NCBI GenBank assembly: GCA_020722305.1
Contig: DYLB01000011.1
Coordinates: 6,716 to 22,774, forward strand
Source of the DNA: Anaerolinea thermophila
Lineage (GTDB): Bacteria; Chloroflexota; Anaerolineae; Anaerolineales; Villigracilaceae
Reading direction: 5' to 3'
DNA length: 16,059 nucleotides
Of this stretch, positions 1 to 5,530 are shown one piece after another (the stretch's first letter is position 1; every line of letters starts with the position of its first letter). The position numbers and the translations under genes were made by a program. A model generated the notes under the pieces. The model was not told where the DNA came from, ran no database searches, and was given only the letters and a program-made list of their open reading frames with translations.

Positions 1-63
1 CAACTCAAAGCGCACCTCGACGCCGCCCGCACACACTACCAACAACTGAATACTGATCACTGA
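1..63 (+). CDS. C-terminal end of an unidentified upstream protein (partial)
   Basis: An open frame enters from the left edge and ends at TGA 61-63. The visible residues, beginning QLKAHLDAARTHYQQL, look like a charged amphipathic C-terminal helix. The stop codon and the last five residues (LNTDH) lie inside the heptamer array at 45-100, so the native C-terminus may have been altered by the repeat. It is placed directly ahead of a shikimate operon. Another aromatic-pathway gene such as tyrA or a DAHP synthase is therefore plausible, but too little is visible to assign one. Confidence 0.45.
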   Translation, partial: QLKAHLDAARTHYQQLNTDH

Positions 64-100
64 TCACTGAACACTGAACACTGAACACTGAATACTGCTC
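45..100 (+). repeat. Tandem heptamer array, ACTGAWY family (8 units)
   Basis: Eight consecutive 7-bp units are read directly: ACTGAAT, ACTGATC, ACTGATC, three ACTGAAC, ACTGAAT, ACTGCTC. The array overlaps the stop of the upstream frame and ends 6 nt before the aroA ATG. Because the period is 7, TGA falls in all three forward frames (47, 54, 61). The same family recurs at 2264-2330 and, inverted, at 14093-14113. It resembles the short tandemly repeated heptamers known from cyanobacteria in type, though not necessarily in sequence. Confidence 0.93.
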
Positions 101-106
101 TCTATT

Positions 107-1414
107 ATGCTGATTACCCCCATCCCCCACCCCCTCCGCGCCTCCGTGCGCGTCCCCGGCTCCAAATCGCTGACCAACCGCGCCCTGCTCATCGCCGCCT
201 TAGCGGACGGAACCACCAGCCTCGAAAACGCCCTCTTCTCCGACGATTCGCGTTACTTTGCCGATTCGCTGACCCGCCTGGGCTTCGACATCTCGCTCGA
301 CCCCGAAGCCTCGCGCATGACCGTCACCGGCCTGGGCGGGCGCATCCCGGCCACGCGGGCCGAACTCTTCATCGGCAACGCCGGGACGGCGGCGCGCTTC
401 CTCTCGGCGTTCCTCACCCTGGGGCATGGGGAATACATCCTCGACGGCGACGCCCGGATGCGCGAACGCCCGATCGGTGACCTGGCGGAAGCCCTTACCC
501 AATTGGGAGCGAAGATTAGCCCCCTCTCCCAGCGGGCGAGGGCGGGGAGGGAGGGAAAAAACATTTACCTGCCGCTAAAGATCATCGCCAACAGTCTCCC
601 CGGCGGCAAAACCCAAATCGCGGGAAACACCTCCAGCCAATTTTTATCTGCTCTGTTGATGGTCGCTCCCTACGCTCAAGCCCCGGTCGAGATCGAAGTC
701 ACCACCGAACTCAACTCCAAACCCTACGTGGATATGACCCTGTCCATCATGCAAGACTTCGGCGTCGAAGTCGAACGCGATGGCTACAAATCTTTTTCTG
801 TGCCAATCACCAATTACCAATTGCCAACATCCAATTACCAAATCGAATCCGACGCCTCGGCCGCCTCCTACTTCTTCGCCGCCCCGGCCATCTGCGGCGG
901 GACGGTGCGCGTCGAAAACATCTCCCGCCAATCCGTTCAAGGCGATATCCGCTTTCTCGGCGTGTTGGAGCAAATGGGCTGCACTGTCGAAGAGACTGGT
1001 CACTGCATACTGGTCACTGGCCCCACTGAACTCCGCGGCCTCGATGTGGACCTGCGCGACATCCCCGATACGGCCCAGACCCTGGCGGCGATTGCGCCCT
1101 TCGCTTCCACGCCGACCCGCATCCGCGGCATTGCCTCTGCCCGCCTCAAAGAAACCGACCGGGTCGCGGCGACCTGCGCCGAATTGTCCCGTCTCGGCGT
1201 CCGCGTGGACGAACACGAGGACGGCATGACCATTTATCCCTGCTCAACTTTCAAACCTGCCAACGTTCAAACGTATAACGATCACCGCATGGCCATGGCC
1301 TTCTCGCTGATCGGCCTGCGCCTGCCGGGGATCACCATCGAAAATCCCGGCTGCGTGTCGAAGACGTTCCCCAATTTTTTCGATGTGCTCAATCAGTTAC
1401 AGGTTCAACGTTGA
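107..1414 (+). CDS. aroA: 3-phosphoshikimate 1-carboxyvinyltransferase (EPSP synthase)
   Basis: This cytosolic enzyme transfers enolpyruvate from PEP to shikimate-3-phosphate in the step before chorismate synthase. The 435 residues are full length for the family. Signatures are PGSKSLTNRAL at 17-27 (Lys20), GNAGTAARF at 90-98, IPDTAQT at 319-325 (catalytic Asp321), KETDR at 348-352, NDHRMAM at 391-397 (Arg394) and SKTFPNFF at 418-425 (Lys419). No convincing Shine-Dalgarno precedes ATG 107; the space before it is a heptamer array. The 3' end overlaps aroE by 4 nt (TTGA). Four stretches are written in short repeats in frame (residues 139-152, 233-246, 297-306, 380-391). The last three fall in loops of normal length, and all catalytic motifs are intact, so the enzyme is probably functional. 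Confidence 0.97.
   Translation: MLITPIPHPLRASVRVPGSKSLTNRALLIAALADGTTSLENALFSDDSRYFADSLTRLGFDISLDPEASRMTVTGLGGRIPATRAELFIGNAGTAARFLSAFLTLGHGEYILDGDARMRERPIGDLAEALTQLGAKISPLSQRARAGREGKNIYLPLKIIANSLPGGKTQIAGNTSSQFLSALLMVAPYAQAPVEIEVTTELNSKPYVDMTLSIMQDFGVEVERDGYKSFSVPITNYQLPTSNYQIESDASAASYFFAAPAICGGTVRVENISRQSVQGDIRFLGVLEQMGCTVEETGHCILVTGPTELRGLDVDLRDIPDTAQTLAAIAPFASTPTRIRGIASARLKETDRVAATCAELSRLGVRVDEHEDGMTIYPCSTFKPANVQTYNDHRMAMAFSLIGLRLPGITIENPGCVSKTFPNFFDVLNQLQVQR
521..555 (+). repeat. C-run/G-run dispersed-repeat-like segment inside aroA
   Basis: CCCCTCTCCC at 521-530 faces a G-rich run (GGCGGGGAGGGAGGG) at 541-555, giving a weak palindrome. It encodes SPLSQRARAGREG in aroA, between the conserved LGAKI and the PL..I strand. 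Compared with typical EPSP synthases, this junction appears some 8 residues longer, so here the repeat looks like a true insertion. The window's right edge (16018-16059) has a similar C-rich/G-rich pattern. Confidence 0.6.
803..844 (+). repeat. Tandem heptamer array CCAATTA inside aroA (6 units)
   Basis: The units are CCAATCA, CCAATTA, CCAATTG, CCAACAT, CCAATTA and CCAAATC. Six sevens make 42 nt, so the frame is kept. They encode PITNYQLPTSNYQI just before the conserved SDASAASYFF motif. A typical EPSP synthase has a loop of about this length here (a VP...Y...Y.IE pattern), so the array seems to replace native codons rather than add length. The AT-rich composition differs from the surrounding GC-rich gene. 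Confidence 0.85.
995..1022 (+). repeat. Tandem heptamer array ACTGGTC inside aroA (4 units)
   Basis: The units are ACTGGTC, ACTGCAT, ACTGGTC and ACTGGCC, read in the same orientation and phase as the intergenic ACTGAWY arrays but with the TGA removed (TGG or TGC instead). They encode TGHCILVTGP at aroA residues 297-306, aligning with the usual V...I.VTGP..LRG segment without extra length. Confidence 0.75.
1246..1277 (+). repeat. Octamer array AACGTTCA inside aroA (4 units)
   Basis: The units are AACTTTCA, AACCTGCC, AACGTTCA and AACGTATA. They encode the stretch from Ser380 to Asn391, ending in the conserved NDHRMAM motif. The same octamer family forms the aroA/aroE junction (1408-1439), recurs in aroC (3145-3168) and occurs in degenerate form before aroKB (3513-3543). 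Confidence 0.7.
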
Positions 1415-1439
1415 AACGTTCGAACGTTCAAACCTTCCA
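1408..1439 (+). repeat. Octamer array ACGTTCAA across the aroA/aroE junction (4 units)
   Basis: The units are ACGTTGAA, ACGTTCGA, ACGTTCAA and ACCTTCCA. One unit supplies both the aroA stop (TGA 1412-1414) and the aroE TTG start (1411-1413). The following units encode the aroE leader KRSNVQTFQ. The core AACGTT is self-complementary, so the array can pair with itself. Confidence 0.85.
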
Positions 1440-2268
1440 ACTCGGTCTGACCGGCTACCCGCTCGGCCATTCGCTTTCGCCAAAAATCCACAAAGCCGCG
1501 CTGGATGCGTGCGGATTGAAAGGCGATTATTCTCTGTTCCCGGTTTCCCCGGACGATTTGGATGGCCTGAATGCCCTGCTGGCCTGCCTGCGCCGCGGCG
1601 AACTCCACGGCCTGAACGTGACCATCCCGCACAAGCAGGCCGTCATCCCACTTTTGGACGAGCTGACCCCCACGGCGGAAGCCATCGGCGCGGTCAACAC
1701 GATTTTCACGCAAAACGGCCATCTCATCGGCGACAACACCGACGCGGCAGGCTTTCTGGTGGATTTGAAAAGATTTTTAACTACGGAGACACAAAGACAC
1801 GGAGATAAAAAATCAGTTTTGGTTTTAGGGGCAGGCGGTTCGGCACGGGCAATCGTGTATGCTCTCGTCAGCGATGGTTGGGAGGTTATGGTCGCCGCCC
1901 GCCGCCTCGAACAGGCTGAAGGACTCGCCCGCCGATATGCGCAAAATGTCTCAGTCTTGGATTTCCTTCATCTTTCATCTTTCATCCTTCATCCTTCACC
2001 CCTTTGCATTATCAACACGACCCCCCTCGGAATGTCGCCCCACACTGACGCCTCCCCTTGGCCGGCCGGTCTACCCCTCCCGCAAAACGCGGCCGTCTAC
2101 GACCTGGTTTACAATCCCAGAGAAACCAAACTGGTACGCATGGCCCGCGCCGCCGGCCTCCCCGCCGTCACCGGGCTGGGGATGCTGGTCGAACAGGCCG
2201 CCCTGGCGTTCGAAATTTGGACCGGCCACGTTCCACCGCGTGAGGCTCTGACTGCTGCTATAAACTGA
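1411..2268 (+). CDS. aroE: Shikimate 5-dehydrogenase
   Basis: The enzyme reduces 3-dehydroshikimate to shikimate with NADPH. The 285 residues carry GYPLGHSLSP (15-24), NVTIPHK with catalytic Lys75, GDNTDA with Asp111, the dinucleotide loop GAGGSAR (140-146), NTTPLGM (202-208) and the C-terminal GLGMLVEQAALAFEIW. The conserved fold begins at residue 11, so a start near 1411 is needed. TTG 1411 overlaps the aroA stop (TTGA) with AGG about 7 nt upstream, suggesting translational coupling. Three short-repeat stretches lie in the gene: the leader (1-10), residues 125-132 and residues 186-197. The second is a linker ahead of the Rossmann domain. The third lies before the NTTPLGM strand. Catalytic residues are intact. 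Confidence 0.96.
   Translation: MKRSNVQTFQLGLTGYPLGHSLSPKIHKAALDACGLKGDYSLFPVSPDDLDGLNALLACLRRGELHGLNVTIPHKQAVIPLLDELTPTAEAIGAVNTIFTQNGHLIGDNTDAAGFLVDLKRFLTTETQRHGDKKSVLVLGAGGSARAIVYALVSDGWEVMVAARRLEQAEGLARRYAQNVSVLDFLHLSSFILHPSPLCIINTTPLGMSPHTDASPWPAGLPLPQNAAVYDLVYNPRETKLVRMARAAGLPAVTGLGMLVEQAALAFEIWTGHVPPREALTAAIN
1783..1806 (+). repeat. Octamer array ACGGAGAC inside aroE (3 units)
   Basis: The units ACGGAGAC, ACAAAGAC and ACGGAGAT encode TETQRHGD between FLVDLKR and SVLVLGAGG. This DNA type, and the TETQRH peptide it encodes, recur as a dispersed repeat in many environmental bacterial genomes (from memory, not checked). The linker looks a few residues longer than usual. Confidence 0.8.
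1967..2001 (+). repeat. Tandem heptamer array TTCATCC inside aroE (5 units)
   Basis: The units are TTCATCT twice, TTCATCC twice and TTCACCC, with a TTCCTTCA lead-in. They encode LHLSSFILHPS, immediately before the conserved INTTPLGM. The length between the preceding variable region and INTTP is close to that of ordinary AroE proteins. Confidence 0.87.
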
Positions 2269-2330
2269 ATACTGAATACTGAATACTGCTCACTGAATAC
2301 TGATCACTGAATACTGACCACTGAACACTG
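2264..2330 (+). repeat. Tandem heptamer array, ACTGAWY family (9 units plus a partial unit)
   Basis: The units are three ACTGAAT, then ACTGCTC, ACTGAAT, ACTGATC, ACTGAAT, ACTGACC and ACTGAAC, followed by ACTG. The array fills nearly the whole 71-nt gap between aroE and aroC. The first unit contains the aroE stop (TGA 2266-2268). The trailing partial unit runs into the GGAG (2330-2333) that serves as the aroC ribosome-binding site. TGA occurs in all three forward frames (2266, 2273, 2280). Confidence 0.94.
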
Positions 2331-2339
2331 GAGTTTAAA

Positions 2340-3509
2340 ATGCCCCTACGCTTCCTCACCGCCGGCGAATCCCACGGTCCGGCCCTGACCGCTATCCTTG
2401 AAGGCATCCCCGCCGGCCTGCCCCTCGACGCCTCCATCATCAACTTTGAGCTGGCCCGCCGTCAAAAAGGCTACGGCGCGGGCGGACGGATGAAGATCGA
2501 GAAGGACACCGCACAAATCCTCAGCGGCGTGATGGGAGGCGAGACCACCGGCGCACCGATTGCGTTGCTCGTCGAAAACGCCGACCACGCGAAATGGAAG
2601 GGCAAGGCCGTCGAGCCGATGACCGCGCCGCGTCCCGGCCACGCCGACCTGACCGGAGCGGTCAAGTACGGCTACCGCGACCTGCGTCCGGCGCTGGAAC
2701 GTTCGTCGGCGCGGGAGACGACCATGAGAGTCGCGGCCGGCGCGGTCTGCAAGCACTTCCTGGCGCAGTTCGGGATCCTCGTCGGCGGGTACGTGAAATC
2801 CATCGGCGAGGTGGAGGCCGATTTCCGCGGGAGCAGTTACCGGGTCCGGATCGAGGCGGCGGAGAAAAATGACGTGCGCTGCCCCGATCCGGTCGCGGCA
2901 GAAAAGATGCGGGCGCACATCGAACAGATCATCCGCCAAAAGGACACCCTCGGCGGTGTGCTCGAAATCGTGGCGCTAAACGTCCCCCCCGGCCTCGGCT
3001 CCTTCGCCCAGTGGGACCACCGTCTCGAAGCCCGCCTGGCCCAGGCCGTGCTGAGCGTCCAGGCCATCAAGGGCGTGGAGATCGGCGACGCCTTCGAGAA
3101 CACAAAATTACCGGGAACGCAAGCCCATGATGCCATAAAGTTAGAACGTTCGAGCATTCAACGTCCGACGAATCGCGCCGGCGGCACGGAGGGCGGCGTG
3201 ACGAACGGCCAGCCGCTCGTCATCCGGGCGGCGATGAAGCCGATCGCCACCACCCTCACCCCCCAGCAGACGGTTGACCTCGCCACCGGGCAGGAAGGCC
3301 TAACCCGCTACGAGCGCTCCGATTTTTGCCCGGTGCCGCGCGCCGTGCCGATCCTCGAAGCGATGGTCGCTTTTGTGCTGGCCGAAGCGCTCATCGAAAA
3401 ACTGGGCGGCGACTCGCTGGACGAGATGCGCCCGCGCTTCGAGACGCTGCGCCAGGCGACCTTGCAAGATTTACCAATGGACGGCACGCCGCACGTTTGG
3501 TGGCCGTGA
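2340..3509 (+). CDS. aroC: Chorismate synthase
   Basis: The enzyme converts EPSP to chorismate using reduced FMN. The 389 residues match the family length. Motifs are RFLTAGESHG (4-13, His12), GRMKIEKD, RPGHADLTGAVKYGYRD (98-114, His101) and ERSSARET (Arg124), the expected active-site and FMN-site segments. NRAGGTEGG and RAAMKPI follow towards the C-terminus. ATG 2340 has GGAG 6 nt upstream. An octamer-repeat stretch at 3145-3168 encodes LERSSIQRP in the loop ahead of NRAGGTEGG, at about normal loop length. The gene sits between two repeat-filled intergenic gaps inside the operon. Confidence 0.97.
   Translation: MPLRFLTAGESHGPALTAILEGIPAGLPLDASIINFELARRQKGYGAGGRMKIEKDTAQILSGVMGGETTGAPIALLVENADHAKWKGKAVEPMTAPRPGHADLTGAVKYGYRDLRPALERSSARETTMRVAAGAVCKHFLAQFGILVGGYVKSIGEVEADFRGSSYRVRIEAAEKNDVRCPDPVAAEKMRAHIEQIIRQKDTLGGVLEIVALNVPPGLGSFAQWDHRLEARLAQAVLSVQAIKGVEIGDAFENTKLPGTQAHDAIKLERSSIQRPTNRAGGTEGGVTNGQPLVIRAAMKPIATTLTPQQTVDLATGQEGLTRYERSDFCPVPRAVPILEAMVAFVLAEALIEKLGGDSLDEMRPRFETLRQATLQDLPMDGTPHVWWP
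3145..3168 (+). repeat. Octamer stretch inside aroC, AACGTTCA family (3 units)
   Basis: The units AACGTTCG, AGCATTCA and ACGTCCGA are related to the octamers of 1246-1277 and 1408-1439. They encode the variable loop before NRAGGTEGG. The copies are degenerate, so family membership rests on the shared AACGTT core and the 8-bp spacing. Confidence 0.5.
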
Positions 3510-3512
3510 TCC

Positions 3513-3543
3513 ATTCGAACGTTGGAACTTTAAACGTTAAACC
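3513..3543 (+). repeat. Degenerate AACGTT octamer tract between aroC and aroKB
   Basis: ATTCGA, ACGTTGGA, ACTTTAAA and CGTTAAAC follow one another at 7-8 nt spacing and fill the 45-nt gap up to the aroKB Shine-Dalgarno. Every non-overlapping intergenic gap of the aro operon is therefore occupied by short tandem repeats. Confidence 0.5.
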
Positions 3544-3554
3544 CAAGGAGCTTT

Positions 3555-5096
3555 ATGCCCCACATCTACATCTACGGCCCGTCTGGAGCGGGCAAAAGCA
3601 CCACCGGCAATCTATTGGCCGATGCGCTGGACTATCCGTTCATTGATTTGGACGCGGAAATCGAGCGGATTGCCGGGCGGCCCATCCCGGAGATTATGGC
3701 GGAACTCGGCGAGGCGGTCTTTCGGGACCTGGAAACGGCTGCCCTTAAATCGGCTGCTTCCGGCCCCGAGGCGGTCATCGCCCTGGGCGGCGGCGCGCTG
3801 CTGCGAGACGGGAACCGCGCCCTGGCCGAATCCACCGGGCGGGTGGCCCTGCTCGAAGCGGATCTGACCACGTTGGCGGCCCGGCTCAGCCAGGATGAAA
3901 ACCGGCGCCCGCTGTTGGCCGGGGACTTGCAGGACAAGTTAGCCGCCCTGCTGGAGCGGCGGCGGGAGCATTACGCTTCTTTTCCCCTGCGAGTGGACGC
4001 CTCGCGAACGCCGGAAGAGGTTGCGTGGGACATCCAGCGATTATTGGGCCGCTACCACCTGCGCGGCATGGGCGCGGCTTACGATGTGATCGTGCAGGAA
4101 AACGGGATTGACCGGCTGGGCGAAATGTTGATGGCGCGTCAACTCGGCGGGCCGGTGCTGGTGGTGAGCGACATGAATGTCGCGCCACATTACGGCAAAA
4201 GAGTTTTGGACTCCCTGAAATCGGCGGGCTGTGCGGCCAGCCAGGCGACCATCCCGGCCGGGGAGGCGCACAAAACTGTCGAAACGGTGATGTCAATCTG
4301 GCGCGCCGCCCTGGAGTCCGGACTCGACCGCAAGAGCACCCTCGTCGCTCTCGGCGGCGGCGTGGTTGGCGATCTGGCCGGGTTCGCCGCCGCGACCTTC
4401 ATGCGCGGCGTCAACTGGGTCGCCGTCCCGACAACCCTCCTGGCGATGGTGGACGCTTCGCTGGGCGGCAAAACCGGCTTCGACCTGCCGGAGGGCAAGA
4501 ACCTGGTCGGGGCGTTCCACCCGCCGCGATTGGTGCTGGCCGACCCCGAAACCCTGTCCACGCTGCCGGAGCGGGAGCTGCGGGCCGGGCTGGCAGAGGC
4601 CGTCAAGCACGGGATCATCGCCGACCCGGAATTGTACGAGCTTTGTGCCGGGGGCTGGGAGGCAGTCAAATCCCGCTTGCCGGAAATCGTGCGGCGCGGC
4701 ATGGGCGTGAAGGTCAAAATCATCGAAGCCGACCCCTACGAGCAGGGGATCAGGGCGGCGCTCAATTTGGGGCATACGGTCGGGCACGCGGTGGAACTCG
4801 TCAGCGGGTTCAGCTTGCTGCACGGCGAGGCCGTGGCGGTCGGGATGGTGGCCGAGGCGCGGCTGGCAGAAAAATTAACGGTGGCCGGCCACGGGTTGTC
4901 CGAGTCGCTGGCGGAGACGCTCTCAGCGCTGGGGCTGCCGGTCGAAATCCCCAAAAACTTGCCGCGCGGCGAACTCATCCGTGCGATGAGAGTGGACAAG
5001 AAAAAAGCCGCGGGCGTGGTCCGCTTTGCCCTGCCGGTGCGGATCGGCGAAGTGATGGTGGGGGTGGAAGTGAAAGATTTGGAGGCAGTATTATGA
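3555..5096 (+). CDS. aroKB: Bifunctional shikimate kinase / 3-dehydroquinate synthase (AroK-AroB fusion)
   Basis: This single 513-residue protein joins two non-consecutive shikimate-pathway enzymes. The N-terminal shikimate kinase (about 1-165) has Walker A GPSGAGKST (8-16), DLD (Asp31, Asp33), Arg57, GGGA (78-81) and the lid motif NRRPLL (116-121). The C-terminal dehydroquinate synthase (about 172-513) has PAGEAHK, ALGGGVVGDLAGF, the NAD/substrate-site segment TTLLAMVDASLGGK, and the three metal-ligand motifs GLAEAVKHG, NLGHTVGHA and LLHGEAVAVGM. AAGGAG ends 4 nt before ATG 3555. The stop overlaps the aroQ start (ATGA). Neither domain lacks a key residue. Such fusions are known in several bacterial groups. 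No short-repeat stretch occurs in this gene. Confidence 0.96.
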   Translation: MPHIYIYGPSGAGKSTTGNLLADALDYPFIDLDAEIERIAGRPIPEIMAELGEAVFRDLETAALKSAASGPEAVIALGGGALLRDGNRALAESTGRVALLEADLTTLAARLSQDENRRPLLAGDLQDKLAALLERRREHYASFPLRVDASRTPEEVAWDIQRLLGRYHLRGMGAAYDVIVQENGIDRLGEMLMARQLGGPVLVVSDMNVAPHYGKRVLDSLKSAGCAASQATIPAGEAHKTVETVMSIWRAALESGLDRKSTLVALGGGVVGDLAGFAAATFMRGVNWVAVPTTLLAMVDASLGGKTGFDLPEGKNLVGAFHPPRLVLADPETLSTLPERELRAGLAEAVKHGIIADPELYELCAGGWEAVKSRLPEIVRRGMGVKVKIIEADPYEQGIRAALNLGHTVGHAVELVSGFSLLHGEAVAVGMVAEARLAEKLTVAGHGLSESLAETLSALGLPVEIPKNLPRGELIRAMRVDKKKAAGVVRFALPVRIGEVMVGVEVKDLEAVL

Positions 5097-5530
5097 AAAT
5101 CTTGGTCTTGCATGGCCCCAACTTGAACCTGCTCGGCAGGCGTGAGCCGGAAATCTACGGCAGCCTGACCCTTGACGAGATCAACACCAGGCTGACCGGC
5201 CTGGGCGAGACGCTCGGGGCGGAGATCGTCTGCGAACAGTCGAACCACGAGGGCGCGCTGATTGATGCGTTGCACGCGGCGCGGGAATGGGCGGATGGGG
5301 TGGTTTTCAACCCCGGCGGGTATACGCACACTTCCATTGCGCTGCGAGACGCGGTGACGGCCATCGGCATCCCGGTGGTGGAGGTGCATCTGTCGAATGT
5401 GGAGGCGCGGGAGGAGTTCAGGCACAGGTCGCTGATTTCGCCGGTCTGCGCCGGCAAGGTCAGCGGGTTCGGCTGGCGTTCGTACGCCCTGGGGCTGCGG
5501 GCGCTGGTGGATCTGTTGAATGAGGTCTAA
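5093..5530 (+). CDS. aroQ: 3-dehydroquinate dehydratase, type II
   Basis: The enzyme dehydrates 3-dehydroquinate to 3-dehydroshikimate; the type II form is a small dodecameric enzyme. The 145 residues have the full signature: LHGPNLNLLGRREPEIYG (6-23) with catalytic Tyr22 and Arg17, QSNHEG (49-54), FNPGGYTHTSIALRDA (72-87), and EVHLSNVEAREEFRHRS with His99. ATG 5093 overlaps the aroB-domain stop by 4 nt, and GGAGG (5081-5085) lies 7 nt upstream, a strong coupled start. It is the last gene of the aro run. Its stop codon overlaps the 3' end of the convergent ftsK by 4 nt, leaving no room for an intergenic terminator. Confidence 0.97.
   Translation: MKILVLHGPNLNLLGRREPEIYGSLTLDEINTRLTGLGETLGAEIVCEQSNHEGALIDALHAAREWADGVVFNPGGYTHTSIALRDAVTAIGIPVVEVHLSNVEAREEFRHRSLISPVCAGKVSGFGWRSYALGLRALVDLLNEV

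Noticed and set aside
45..100. CRISPR array
   Set aside because: Units are 7 bp with no spacers; the same holds for every other array in the window, and no cas gene is present.
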